Assembly: GCA_022432975.1 (NCBI GenBank)
Contig: CM039514.1
Span: forward strand, 11,091,668 to 11,155,667
DNA length: 64,000 bases
Direction: 5' to 3'
Source of the DNA: Begonia masoniana
Taxonomy: Eukaryota; Streptophyta; Magnoliopsida; Cucurbitales; Begoniaceae
The notes under the pieces were generated by a model, which worked only from the letters and a program-made list of their open reading frames with translations, was not told where the DNA came from and ran no database searches. Position numbers and translations under genes: made by a program. This document shows positions 22,166 to 33,761 of the stretch, piece by piece. Position 1 is the first letter of the stretch. Every line of letters begins with the position of its first letter.

Positions 22166-22174
22166 CTTTTTATA
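22166..22174 (-). promoter_or_regulatory. TATA-like box of the copia-1 LTR
   Basis: On the minus strand the sequence reads TATAAAAAG. It is downstream of the tandem U3 repeats and well placed to start transcription within the LTR. The right LTR keeps the same motif at about 36680. Confidence 0.5.
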
Positions 22175-22289
22175 CTCTCGTCTGTAATCTGCGTCTCTTT
22201 CAAAAATATGACTGTTGGGGATCATCTGTACAAAGAAAGATAGTCGTTTGAAATCTGAAGTCGCTTATCGCTCGCGGTCTTTAAAGGTT

Positions 22290-22560
22290 GGACGATTGAG
22301 TCTTTGTACCAATGAGCTCGGACGATTGAGTCTGTTTTGACTTTGGACGACTGGGTCTATCAATAGCGTGGACGACTGCGTCTGTCAATAGCTTGAACGA
22401 CTGCGTCTGTCAATAGCGTGGACGACTGCGTCTGTCTCTGTTTTCTTTCACGTGGACGATTGAGACCTAGGACGTTTGCGTCTTTCTCTGTTTTCTTTCA
22501 CGTGGACGATTGAGACCTAGGATGTTTGTGTCTTTCTCTGTTTTCTTTCACATGGACGAT
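22290..22560. repeat. Tandem repeats in the U3 of the copia-1 LTR
   Basis: Two nested families are visible. One is about 30 bp (gcgtggacgactgcgtctgt), three to four copies. The other is about 50 bp (ttttctttcacgtggacgat plus tgagacctaggacg), three copies. Two of the latter contain an intact CACGTG G-box core (22449 and 22499); the third has CACATG. The right LTR carries the same array (about 36795-37060) with its own copy changes. The position upstream of the TATA box fits an enhancer-like role. Confidence 0.7.
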
Positions 22561-22799
22561 TGACTGTGGACTAATAGCACTTAACCACAAATCATCAGAA
22601 AACATAATACCCTTTTCAAAGGGCATTTCCAGACAAATGCAATAAACTCAATAAACCAATTATCCAGCTCATATATTTCATACTAATCATCCTCATTAAG
22701 TTCATACATTTCTTACTAATAAACATTTTCTATTCTTATATTTGTCATTAAATATTATCATCAAAAAACATAGTTACTTAAACATATTTTAAGCTAACA

Positions 22800-22814
22800 A
22801 TCTCCCTATTTTTT
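22800..22814 (-). other. Polypurine tract of copia-1
   Basis: On the minus strand the purine-rich aaaaaatagggagat lies directly before the 3' LTR start TGTTAGC. This is the expected site for plus-strand DNA priming. Confidence 0.65.
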
Positions 22815-23071
22815 ATGATGGCAAATAGAAGATGATTAAATGAATTCTCCCCCATAATAAATTCAAAATAATCTCCTTAACTCTCCCGTACTCTATGCAA
22901 CCAGTTTTCTCCCCCTTTGACAGTATCAAAAAGAAGGACGCAAGGAGGAATGACATTCAGCACAGCAGAGATAGCAGTTAAAAAATTAGTAAAAGAAAAC
23001 AGTCACAGTGTTTAAACAGAAATAAGCCTAGTTTTCTGGGGAAGAAGGAGTATCTCATCCCATAAGAGCCC

Positions 23072-25071
23072 CTAGTTGACTAAGGAAATTATCCAGAATA
23101 GGGGGGAATCCTCCAGAGGAATGATTGCCTCAACCTGAGAAGAAGGAACATTGGTAACAAGAATCACATCCCTTGCATCGACCATAGGAATAGCAACAAG
23201 GTCAGCAAGGGCAAGAGGAGCAGGAGCAGCAGCAAAATCTAGAAGAGAAGGAGCTGGCTCGTCCTCACACAAAGCAACCTCAACAGCAGCAACAGTCTCA
23301 ACAACTGGAGCAACATCCAAATACTCAGCATGTGAAGGAACAGTTGAAGTAGCTGAAGGAGCTGGTTCAGATATCTCTCCACCGCCTTCCAAGTCTGCAT
23401 CCCCATGAGGGGGCACACCATCACTCTTAATCAGAAGGTTACGAAGATCACTAAACTGAGTGATGAATCGAGCAGATTCGCGCTGCAATTGAGTTGTGAC
23501 AAGATTGGAATGGAATCTAACAGAAGATATAACATCATAATGACTTTACTGTGCTCAAGTTCCGCTTGATCAATGCGATTGTGGACACCAGCAATAGCTG
23601 AACTATGATTGGATTCCGTTAGATCAAGGCATTTGAGCAGTCCTTGATTTGCATCCGCGAGTTGTTCAAGTTAGGAAAGGACAATGGCTTCAAATTGAGC
23701 ATGATGGGAGAGATACAGAGATTGGAAAGATTCAAGATCAGACCCGAGGCTGGCAATGCTTGCTCTAAGCTCATCCTGAAGTTCCTCATAAATGGAATTC
23801 CTCACTGAAGTAGTGAGAGGACCTTTAGCTCGTGCAGGAGGTCCCTTAGATCTAGGAGGAGGAGCACGAGTGGGCAGCGAAGGGATTGGAGTTGGAGATG
23901 GAGCAGGAGTTGAACTGGGTGGAGGTTGGAGAACAGCTTGGACTGGAGGTAGAGAGGGAGCAGAAGGTGGAACTTGGTGGATGTTGAAGAGGTGGAAGGG
24001 AAGTAGGAGCTCGGACTGTATGAGTGTGCACAGAACTGACCTCCCAGGAGCTTGAAGAAGGAGAACTGTAAAAGGCAGAGGATCCAAGACAGAAGCAGAG
24101 TGTCATCCTGAGCACTTTCATCCTCGTCTTCATCGGCAAGAATCAAGCGCCTTAAAGTACCTCGTCGACCATCTTTGTCAACTAGCACACTTTGATCATT
24201 GCGAGTAATTCTCATTCTTGATAGGGTGGAGGAAGAAAAGTAATTGGATTTCTTTAAGGAATAAAATCGGGATCAGACTCCGGAAAACTGATCCCATGCC
24301 TTAGAAAAATCTTCATAAGCAGAAGATTGTAAGGCAAACACTTGGAGGCATTACACATCACTTGAAGTATCCAGTTCATAATAATGTATCCAACATTGAA
24401 TGGTTCCACTTTGAAAAACTGATCCATCAAGAAAAGATCCATCCCACTGACATGGTCACGATGACCCTCTGTAGGCATGATGTTGTAGTGGATCATTTGG
24501 TGGAAGACATGATCCCTGAAGTTCAAATCCTTGCTCTTTAGCTTCAGGGAGCACAGTTGGGATCCTTGGCAATCAATTTAACTAAATCTTTGCCAGCAGG
24601 TTTGTCAAGAAAAAATGGAATTTTGGCTGACTCAAAGAATCGCCGGGAGCCATTACGAAAATCACAATTGTGAATTTCATGGATACCTTCCTGAGTTAGC
24701 CCAATATGCCGCCCATATACATAACTTCGAATAACCAGAGGGCGCATAGAATGTTCCAGATTGGCATAAAACATTCTAATGGGGGTTTCACAATAATGAG
24801 ACTCGAAATCAAAAAGCTCCATCAATCTCATCTTAAGTAGGGGTTCTTCTAAATCTAAACCAGATAAATCGCGAAAAATGACGCCTCGAGAACGAATAAT
24901 AGGTTTGAATTCAAAATCTTCATAGTACCTCTTGAAAGCAGTATGATTTAGGAACTCGTGATTTGGCCATGCAAGAGGCAGAGGGACAGAGACAGACGGA
25001 GCATCTGCGGTATGGTAAGTCTTTTGCTTTTTCCTTGAAAAGACTTGTGGAGCACGAGAGGAAGATGTCAT
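23072..25071 (-). pseudogene. Env-like / 'plant transposon protein' ORF at the 3' end of copia-1
   Basis: The ORF starts at ATG 25071 (MTSSSRAPQVFSRKKQKTYH). Its first segment has RMFYANLEHSMRPLVIRSYV, the second (24526-24254) has EGHRDHVSGMDLFLMDQFF and NLLLMKIFLRHGISFPE. These blocks line up with RLFYANM, VGHRDHVSYMCLYVIEKL and YTVLIQKII of the MULE1 accessory protein, so they belong to the same family. Downstream pieces (24215-23671) give an acidic segment, a Pro-rich stretch and a coiled-coil-like helix, and 23488-23072 is acidic and Ala-rich. Frameshifts near 24535 and 24240 break it. Its location after RNase H is where Sireviruses carry an env-like gene. No signal peptide or membrane segment was recognised, so calling it an envelope protein is not justified from sequence. 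Confidence 0.7.
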
Positions 25072-25072
25072 T

Positions 25073-25481
25073 GAAGAAGATTGAGACTTCTGAACAGAGA
25101 TGAAGTGTAGAGAAGATTTGAGATCGGTACTGACGAACAGAGAGGAATAGGAATCGTCTGACGAGTGAGAGGAGTTGAGAGGTTTTTAGACGATTCTTCG
25201 AAAGTTAGGGTTTCTGAACATTTCAAAAAAATTTAACCGCCAAAATTTTTAAAAGGGGCCGATGTGAAAGTCCATTGAAATAGACCGATGGAAAAAAAAA
25301 AGCCCATTATAATCGTCCATTATCCAAGTCCATGATGACAACGTCCATTGTTAAAGTCCATTGTGACAGCGTCCATTGTCACAGTCCAATCATTTCAGAG
25401 ACAAGAAATACTTGGAGATCGTCCATTTCTTAATTGACCAGGCTCCTTATTGACGAATTTACTCCTACAGAGAAAAGAACC
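25073..25481 (-). other. Junction between RNase H and the env-like ORF
   Basis: About 400 bp without coding potential. It contains a run of gtccattg-type repeats (about 25265-25400) and a purine-rich leader before ATG 25071. It could carry a splice acceptor or internal promoter for the env-like ORF, but neither can be shown here. Confidence 0.35.
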
Positions 25482-27320
25482 TCAACTTTTCTCAAACCTA
25501 ATGAGACCTAACCTTATTCTAATATTATTGAAGGTCTTCTCATCTAGTGGCTTGGTAAAGATATCTGCTAATTGATCTATAGAATTGACAAATTCTAAAG
25601 AAATATCCTCTTTCTGAACATGATCTCTAATGAAATGATATCTAACCTCGATGTGTTTGGTTCTAGAATGTTGTATGGGATTCTTGAAAATATTGATGGC
25701 ACTGGTGTTATCACACTGAATGAGAATCTTATCATAGAAAAGATTATAATCTTCCAAGGTTTGCTTCATCCACAGCATTTGTGCACAACAACTGACCAGC
25801 AGCAATATATTCACTTTCGGCCGTTGAAAGTGCAACAGAATTTTGTCTCTTAGAATACCAAGGTACAAGAGATTCACCTAGAAATTGACAGGTACCACTG
25901 GTACTTTTTCTATCTACTAGGCTTCCAGCATAATCAGAATCAGAGTATCTAATTAGATCAAACGAAGTACCCTTTGGATACCATAAGCCTAAATTATATG
26001 TCCCACTTAGATATTTGAAAATTCTCTTTACAGCAGTTAAGTGAGATTCTTAGGGGAAGCTTGAAACCTATCACACAAGAACACACTAAATAGGATATCT
26101 GGCCTGCTAGCCGTTAGGTATAATAGAGAATCAATCATACCTCTATACTTCTTAATATCCACACTTATCTCATTTTCATCTTTGTCCAATTTTATAGTTG
26201 TGCTTATGAGAGTTTTAGAGGACTTAGAGGTATCTAATCCAAATCTCTTTAGGAGGTCTTTGATGTATTTTTCTTGACAGAAGAAAATACCATCAGATTT
26301 TTGATTAATTTGAAATCCTAAGAAGAATTTTAACTCCCCTATCATACTCATTTCAAACTCACTTTGCATAATAGTGGCAAACTCATCATAAAGTGAAACA
26401 TTTGTAGACCCGAATATGATATCATCTACATAGATTTGAACTAGGAGAATATCTTTGTCCTTTTGCATGGTAAAAAAGGTTGAATCGGTATTACCCTTTT
26501 TTAACTTCCTTTCCTCAAGAAAATTCTTCAACCTATCATACCAAGCTCTAGGAGCTTGCTTAAGTCCGTATAGAGCCTTCTAAAGCTTATAGACATGGTC
26601 AGGTTTTAGACTTCAAATCTTAAGGGTTGCTCTACATAAACTTCTTCTAAGATATAACCATTTAAAAAGGCACTCTTAACGTCCATTTGAAAGAGTGTGA
26701 AGTTTTTGTAGCAAGCATAGGCTAAGAGCATCCTAATGATTCTAGTCTAGCTACTGGTGCAAAGGTTTCCTCAAAATCTATTCTTCTTCTTGGTTGTAAC
26801 CTTTGACAACTAATCTAGTTTTGTTCCTCACCACTATCCCATTTTCATCCATCTTATTCTTAAAAACTCATTTGGTCCCAATAATAGGATGATCATTGGG
26901 TTTTGGAACAAGTTCCCGAACGTTGTTCCTCTCAAATTGGTTTAATTCATCTTGCATTGCAACTATCCAATTTTCATCCAATTCGGCTTCTTCAAATTTC
27001 TTAGGCTCTATTTGAGAGATGAAGGCAACATTTGCACATAGATTTCTAAGGGAGGCTCTAGTTTTGACTTCTAATGTTGGATCACCTAGAACTTCATCTA
27101 AGGGATGATCTTTTACATATCTCCAATCTCTGGGAAGAGCTGCAAATTCATCTTTGACAGGGACAATGTCTAGAGAATTTGAAGAAAGTTCTCGAGAATT
27201 TTCTCCTTGAATGGTTTCTGTAGACTTGTCTAAGGAGAGATAATTCAGTTGCTTTTCTAAAATGTTATCCTCATCCACATTGATTGTGGGTTGAGGGGTT
27301 TCATCAAAGTTGACATGCAC
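25482..27320 (-). pseudogene. Copia-1 reverse transcriptase and RNase H (broken)
   Basis: On the minus strand: NWIVAMQDELNQFERNNV (RT start, about 26945), then IYVDDIIFGST with the catalytic YVDD (ORF 26531-26037), RPDILFSVFLCDRFQASP, and the RNase H region ending QCDNTSAINIFKNPIQHSRT, KHIEVRYHFIRD and ADIFTKPL (25877-25482). The pieces lie in three frames, with breaks around 26868, 26532 and 26036, so no intact polyprotein remains. The order and motifs are standard for Ty1/copia. Confidence 0.88.
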
Positions 27321-28400
27321 GGATTATAGAGAGTTTTCTCAAGAATAGGTCTTATGGAGACCCGGTTTAACACATAACAAGTTGTGGAGACAGCTTCAGC
27401 CCAGAAATACTTAGGAAGGGAATTTTCATTTAGCATGGTACGAGCTAGCTCCTGAAGGGACCTATTTTTCCTCTCAACAACACCATTTTGTTGAGGAGTC
27501 CCAGGGGAGGAGAAATTGTGCTCAATTTCATATTTGAAACACAATAGTTCAAATTTTTCATTCTCAAATTCTCCACAATGATCACTACGAATAGCAACAA
27601 TGGCGAGTTCTTTTTCATTTTGAACTCTCTTCCTAAAGCTAGAGAAGGTGTCAAAAGTCTCATCCTTAGACTTCAGGAAGAACACCCAAGTGAACCTAGA
27701 GAAATCATCTACAATGACAAAGGCATAATGTTTGCCTCCTAGACTAGCAATATTTGAAGGACCGAAGATGTCCATGTGAAGAAGTTGGAGAGGTTTGGAT
27801 GTGGAAATTGCATTCTTTGATGCAAAGGAACTTTTGATTTGTTTGCCCATTTGGCAAGCTTCACAGACTTTATCCTTCTCAAATGATATTTTTGGAATCC
27901 CTCTAACTAAATTATTCTTAGTAATCTTAGCTAAGGTGTCCATGCGTACATGACCTAGTCTCCTATGCCAAGACCAGCAATCACCAGAAGAATTTACAGC
28001 AAAACATTTTTCATCGAAAAGTTCAATATCATCTAAGTCAATAATATACACATTTTCTTTCCTATAGCTTTAACCAGAATTGTACTAGATGAGCTATCCT
28101 TAATTATACATGAATTTGATTTAAAAATCACTTTATATTCTTTATCACACAATTGACTTATACTAAGTAAATTATGTTTTAACCCTTCTACCAGCAAAAT
28201 ATTCTCAATAATAGGGTTAGAGCCATTACCTATGTTACCGATGCCAACAATTTTACCCTTCTGGTTTTCACCAAAAGTGATGTTTCCTTTCTTCTTGTTG
28301 ACAACAACAAATTTGGTTGAGTCTCCCGTCATATGCCTCGAGCATCCACTATCGAGGTACCATTGATTCTTCCCGGGAGAGCAATCAACCTACAAAATAG
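27257..28400 (-). pseudogene. Copia-1 protease and integrase (broken)
   Basis: The protease motif is LDSGCSRHMTG (about 28370-28325). It is followed by LLSISQLCDKEYKVIF, then the pre-integrase HRRLGHVRMDTL and CEACQMGKQ, and the integrase core with LHMDIFGPS, VIVDDFSRFTWVFF, IRSDHCGEFEN and SSPGTPQQNGVVERKNRSL. The acidic triad positions (D in MDIFGP, D in SDHCGEF, E in VVERKN) are all present. The protease-side reading overlaps the integrase reading in a different frame near 28040, which marks one frameshift. Confidence 0.88.
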
Positions 28401-28499
28401 AAATCAGGTGTTCTTCTTAGGTACCCAAATCTGTTGGGTCCTAGTGTTAGTTTTGGTTCCTTTAGGAACCCATTGCATTTTACTTCAAGATTTGATCTT

Positions 28500-28682
28500 T
28501 CCTATTTTAGTGGACATTCATAGGATTTATGTCCTACTTCATTACATGCGTGGCAAGTAGATGATCTAACAAAAAATTCTTGTAAATTTTCTTTTTATTA
28601 GATTTTTCATAACCTAGTCATACTTTATCAAAAGTCACCCTTTGACTACCTAATAGCATATTTAAGTTCTTGCTACCATTAG
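28500..28682 (-). pseudogene. Copia-1 gag, 3' part with second zinc knuckle
   Basis: Minus strand reads STCHACNEVGHKSYECPLK, a CX2CX4HX4C knuckle, followed by a stop. It lies between the inserted gypsy-type element (from 28683) and the protease. A second, C-terminal knuckle of this kind is typical of SIRE-like gag proteins. The rest of gag is beyond the insertion, at 34868 and higher. Confidence 0.7.
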
Positions 28683-29860
28683 TGATGGGTAACGACCTGA
28701 AAATGAGGGAGTTATCACCCAAAGAGTAAGGTTGCTCACTGGTCACCTAATCCGAGAGCAATAAAATGTATGAGCAGAAATGAAAATGTTAAAGTGCTCA
28801 AAATGAAACGATTTCTTCAGACAAAATGAAGCTAAGAGATGGAAGATGAAGTACGTGTGAAGTGGTGATAGTGTTCTATGAAGAAAAATAAAGAAAATGA
28901 TAAAATCCTGAACCGGCCGATGGAGGTATTGAGTTACCTCTCGGCTAATGCTTCTTCCAAAGAAGAAGACCGGTCTTTGGAAATGGTGTGACTTTCACTT
29001 ATGATTCCAACACCAAGATGATTTGGAATAGAGTAAGGATTAAGAGCTTTAAAGCCACCACACGCTTAGAAGCAATGGAGGTTCTCTCCAATCAGTTTAA
29101 GCAAACCGATACTTACCTTGGGCACCAACCCTTGGTGGGATTTCCAATGGCACCAACCTTTGGAAGAAGACTTTCTCTAGACACTAGTCTAAATGAAATA
29201 CCTCAATTGTATTAAGTTTGGCAAAAGACCCATACAATGGCCTAGAGTATTACTTAAATAGAGTTTGGGGGTATCTAGGTTTACAAGATTAAATGTGAGC
29301 CATTGGATGAAAAAGGATGATGGGTGGCCAAGATCAATTGTGCTTCTTCTCCCTTGTGCCATGTCATCGATCCATGTCTCCACTAGCAAGTGTCCTTTGA
29401 TGCCAAGTCATGCCTCTCCAAGCCCAAAGCAATTGGGCCTCTCCAAGCTCCATCTTCAAGTTCCATCTTCAAGCTTTGTCTTCCATTGAGTTGGGCCTCT
29501 CCCATCAAGATGGCTTACTTGAAACCGAGTTCTACCCATATAAGCTTAAGGCCAAAATGGTCTTTCTCAAAGAAACATAAAAGCAATGAAAAATAAATAA
29601 AAATTACAGAATTTGTCTCCGGGAAGACAAATTCCCGCTTCTGCTAATCCAGCAAATTCTTTTCATCCCGTGCATCCGAAGAGATTAAGTGATGAGGTTG
29701 ATCCTTGCCATGTGAATTGGGCCTCCGCTCCAAGCCTTCATTGAGTCCATTACCTGCAAAAGAAATAAAGTCATTAGTAAGCAAGTAATAAGTAGTATGG
29801 GCTTTGGATATGGATTAGGCCTTAGTCTTGGGTTGGGCTTTTGGGCCTATTGGCACATCA
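28683..29860 (-). repeat. Left LTR of the gag-only element
   Basis: tgatgggtaacgacctgaaa ... ttggcacatca, 1178 bp, closely matching 33762-34867. It is the 3' LTR of the minus-strand element. The right copy lacks some stretches seen here, such as a gcaaaagacccatacaatgg segment and one ttcaagttccatc repeat. Confidence 0.9.
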
Positions 29861-29875
29861 TCCTCCCCAACTAAT
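29861..29875 (-). other. Polypurine tract of the gag-only element
   Basis: Minus strand attagttggggagga lies immediately before the 3' LTR start TGATG. This is a textbook plus-strand priming site. Confidence 0.75.
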
Positions 29876-30112
29876 TTAGGATTTGTCCTCAAATCCCTTT
29901 CTTGGATCACCTCGATGTTCATCTCCAAATATCTATTAAAAGATAGTGGTACACCATTATCAAAGTTGAATCTTCGTGGTGGTTGCTTATGATTCTTATC
30001 CACCAAGAAATGTCCACAACTATTGGGTTTGACTCATTAAATAGCTCGCTATCAAGGAAAATAGTGGGTCATTGAGCATAATAATGAGAAGTTGTAATCC
30101 GTTAAGCCACCA

Positions 30113-30760
30113 CTAATGATATTGAGCAAAACATTCCAACATTGCCTTAAATATGTGTCGACTCTGCTTCGGCTCAAGTAAGATAAATTGTGTATAAGTA
30201 TCACAAATTTTGACATTTCCCAACTTATACTTCAAACTTCCCAAAGGTAAGGTTACTCTTAAAGATTCTAAAGGATGTGGTATTGAGGTTTCATCATAAT
30301 ATGGATCCTCGAGTAATAAACCTTCAAAACCTATAGGTTTGTTAATAATCTTGTGAAAGTTTGATTTCGTCAATGGAAGGGGTTCTTCTTCTAGTTGGTG
30401 TTGATCCTCAAAATTTTCAATGAGGTTGAATTCAAGTCCTTCATCCTTTTGATCATTCCACTCAAATAGTAGATTGTTTGCAAAATAGAACTTTCTCTCT
30501 TTGATCTCGTTGTCCTCGTCCTCACTTAAGGATTCTTCATCGGATGCATCATCCTCGCTCTCTTCATATTTATTATCACTTGAAGATTCTTCCTCTAGCA
30601 AGGTGTTTATTATTTGGTCTTTAGTCATAAAAAGATTTGATTTTCCCTTTTTCCTTGTAGCCTCATCTTTAGCAACTTGCTCCGGAGTCAAAGGTACTAA
30701 TGTAATGTTCCTTCCACCAAACTTGAGTGAATAGTAGTTTGAGACTCCATCATGTATGGA
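30113..30760 (-). CDS. Acidic linker ORF downstream of protease in the gag-only element
   Basis: Minus strand, continuing the gag-protease reading after a one-base frameshift near 30760: GVSNYYSLKFGGRNITLVPL, then VAKDEATRKKGKSNLFMTKD, then a long Glu/Asp/Ser-rich stretch, ending RHIFKAMLECFAQYH. In complete gypsy elements the protease-RT linker occupies this place; here it stops before any RT motif. The function of the acidic part is unknown. Confidence 0.6.
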   Translation of the reverse strand, partial: SIHDGVSNYYSLKFGGRNITLVPLTPEQVAKDEATRKKGKSNLFMTKDQIINTLLEEESSSDNKYEESEDDASDEESLSEDEDNEIKERKFYFANNLLFEWNDQKDEGLEFNLIENFEDQHQLEEEPLPLTKSNFHKIINKPIGFEGLLLEDPYYDETSIPHPLESLRVTLPLGSLKYKLGNVKICDTYTQFILLEPKQSRHIFKAMLECFAQYH

Positions 30761-30764
30761 CCCT

Positions 30765-32487
30765 TCAATCGTATTGCCATGGTCGTCCTAATATTAGGTA
30801 ACTTACACTCATGGGCACTACGTCACATATAACGGAATCTTTACAATTTCCAATGTTGAAATTTATGGCTACACGTTTAGTAACCTTGACATCATCTTTA
30901 TCATTGAGCCATCTTAACTTGTATGAATGGGGATGGGCATTAGTCTCCAATGATAACTTTTCTACCAAATCTTGTGAAGTCACATTCGCACAGCTTCCTC
31001 CGTCAATTATCACAGAACACAATTTATCTTTGGTCATGCATCGGGTGTGAAATAAGTTTTCTCGTTGACATGCTTCGCTAGTGTTCTTTGATATAAGGGT
31101 TCGTTGAACAACCATTAATAGAGTTCCTTCAGGCGCATGAATCATCTCATCGTCTTCACTTTCTACTACTTCTACTTCATTAACTTCACTCTTTTCGACT
31201 TCTCCGTCATCAACCTCGCATTCCAATTCCTCCATGATGCCATCTCGAACTACCATAGTACGTAGGTTCGGGCAATGAGCTTGAAAGTGACCCGTTCCAA
31301 GACACTTGAAATATTTCATGTCACGGGGTTTTGGTTTGTTGATATTGTCCACATTAGGTTTACTAATAGAGTCTCTTGGAGGCCAATTATGATTAAATGA
31401 CGTCTTGTCTTCGGTCTTTGTACTAAACTCATAGTTTTTGGAGGCTTGAGGAGTGAATTTAGGTGTGAAAAGAGCCTTATTCTTCCTCTTTAGTTGCCTC
31501 TCAATGGTTTGAGTCATTTGTGCAACTCTTTCCATAGAGTCCAAGGCCTGCATCTTGACTAGATCACCAATCTCACGGTTAAGTCCACATATATATCGAG
31601 CTATGATGTGATCTTCAGGTTCATCCATACCTCCGCGGATCTTTAGAGTTTCAAACTCCATGAGGTATTCATCCACGGTTTGACTTCCTTGTTGGAGGTT
31701 TTGCATATGTAGGAAGATTTCCTGACGGTAATGGTTTGGCACAAATCTCCTTGCCATATGTGCCTTCATAGTCCGCCAGGTTGCGATTGGTTCGTCTCTC
31801 GTTTGTGCTCTTTGGTTCTTTAGGTTGGCCCACCAAAGGGTAGCGTAACCCGTCAATTCAGCCGATACGAGTTTTACTTTCGATCTCTCTGAATAGTCGT
31901 AGTAATCGAATACTCTCTCAACTTTATCAGCCCAATCGAGGAATGTGCTCCCTTCGCTTGCTCCATTAAATGGGAGAATTGTAATTTTGGCATTCTTTAG
32001 CTCGTCATTATCTGTTCGCCTTATAAGGGTATAGTCATCATCTTCCTCGTCACCCCAATCAATATCATCCAACGATTCACGAGTTCGGTATCGGCTCCTC
32101 GGTTGGTCTCTTCTTCTCTCTCGTGGGGTTTCGTCGTTCCTCCTCCAGTTGAGGGGAATTTTCGTATCTCCTCCTTTCTTCATCCCTCCTTCATATAGGG
32201 GATTCCACATTTCCTCTTCCTTGGGGAGATGCTTCATCCCTCCGTAGTCTCGGGGATTCATTATAACTTCTCCTTTGAGAAGATTCTTCATATCTTCTCC
32301 TTGGAGGAGATCCTTCGTATCTTCTTGTTCGAGGGGATTCAAGGTCTCGTCGTCGTCGTGGGGAGTTATGGGGGGATTCCCTTCAATTGTTGTTCCTCAT
32401 TGATTCCTCGAATCTCAAATTCATGTTTTGAATTTGTTGGCTTAGGGTAATAAGGGCTTCATTTATCCCATTAATTTGTCCTTGCAT
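30765..32487 (-). CDS. Gag-protease of the non-autonomous gypsy-type element
   Basis: The likely start is ATG 32487 (MQGQINGINEALITLSQQIQ), but an early stop separates this from the long open frame that starts at 32342. The frame then has an Arg-rich segment, the retrotransposon gag domain (LDWADKVERVFDYYDYSERS, ATLWWANLKNQR, RRFVPNHYRQEIFLHMQNLQ, QTVDEYLMEFETL), a knuckle-like KYFKCLGTGHFQAHCPN whose first Cys is Tyr, and an aspartic-protease-like IIDGGSCANV with a distal LILGRPW. The altered knuckle and two frame breaks suggest decay. Gag proteins of this type form the virus-like particle. Confidence 0.8.
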
Positions 32488-33746
32488 ACTCGACTCACCC
32501 TCCGGTTAGGTAAGAGCCATGAGATGTGGGTTTGGGGTTTCCTTGCCCCTATTTTCTTCCCTTAATGCTCAACTTCTTGTTTGCATCGTACCCTAAATTT
32601 TAGGAAATGTAGTTAAGTTAAGTGTGGTTCTTTTTTTGGAATAAAAGAAAAGTTAACACTTAATCTAAGTTTTAGGATATGGTTTCTTCCTTTCTCTTTT
32701 TTTTTTTTGACTTTACTAAAAGGAAAAAAAAAACAACTAAAACAACCTACAATTAGAAAATTAAACTAGAAGAAAACATTTTAAAGACTAGGCAATTGGG
32801 TGATAAATTTAGGTGTGGCATTTTCTCAAACACTTTCCAAACAAGTTGATGTGTTAAAAACAGTTTTCTTGTTATTTTTAACCGATTTGCATGAAAAGTT
32901 TCATAACATTTTTACAGTGCAAGTTTAGTGATTTAATGTTCCACTTAGTCCACAAAACTTTAGTGATCAATGTTATGCCAAGTTAGTTAATTAAAGCCAT
33001 CAACTACTTAGTGAAACAGAACCCTCAAATATCAATCAATTTATACTAATTAAAAAAAAAACAACTTTTAGTAACCGTTGCAATATTCAATTACAAACAC
33101 GTTTAAAGCTCAAGGTCATTAATTTATTGCATGTTACGTCACTTTAATCCCCATTAAACATTAATATGACAGATTCATGGCATAAAAATAACAACTTGTA
33201 AAAAAAATTTAGGGTTCTTGCATGCTACTTAGTTATGTCATTTCAACAAATACCTTATAAACTTCTTCAAACATCAAATTAAATGTAGTGACTTTATAAG
33301 TGATTTCTTCCCCAAAACATTCAGAATATCATCCAAGCATGCTAATATCAACAATAGGTGAATAAAGTATGAGCAATAAACCAAAAATAGCTGCAAATTA
33401 TAAATTAGAATGCAACTAAACTACACAACCTTACCAAGCAGAATTTTTGAATGAAATGGAAAGTACCAAAACTAAAACTAAAGGAATTGATATTATCTTG
33501 CTTAATCGACTCTCATTAAATGTTAGACAACAATAGAAGGTTAATATGAAAGTGATAGGTGCACAAATAAATGAAAAAATTGCTACTAAAATGTAACCAA
33601 ACCCGTGGGCTTTTAAACCGCACAAATATGGAAAAGAGAAAGTTAGCGGCAGATTGTAACTCAACTTCAACGAACAATGCAGCTAAAAATTTGTAAATAA
33701 ATGCACAAATAAAAGGTACCAAAATGTTTCTACGGATGTTAGCTAT
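32488..33746 (-). other. 5' leader of the gag-only element
   Basis: About 1.2 kb between the primer site and the gag start, AT-rich and without a recognisable ORF. It would hold the packaging and dimerisation signals of the RNA if the element was mobilised in trans; no such structure was identified. Confidence 0.4.
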
Positions 33747-33758
33747 GCTCTGATACCA
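33747..33758 (-). other. Primer binding site (tRNA-iMet type) of the gag-only element
   Basis: Minus strand TGGTATCAGAGC, three bases inside the 5' LTR, complementary to the 3' end of plant initiator methionine tRNA. Confidence 0.85.
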
Positions 33759-33761
33759 AAA

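Larger units (their letters stand above)
21674..22799 (-). repeat. Copia-1 LTR (left copy, 3' LTR of the minus-strand element)
   Basis: It begins tgtaggattgttattgtcta and ends ttaagctaaca, 1126 bp, matching 36181-37281. On the minus strand it therefore reads TGTTAGC...CCTACA. Contents include a TATA-like box (22174-22166) and tandem U3 repeats (22290-22560). Confidence 0.92.

Noticed and set aside
21907..22251. 114-codon open frame inside the copia-1 left LTR
   Set aside because: It is on the opposite strand to transcription and lies wholly in the LTR R/U5 region; the second LTR does not keep it open.
24254..25071. Calling the copia-1 3' ORF a true viral envelope gene
   Set aside because: No signal peptide or transmembrane segment is visible and the same domain occurs in DNA transposons, so 'env-like' reflects position only.
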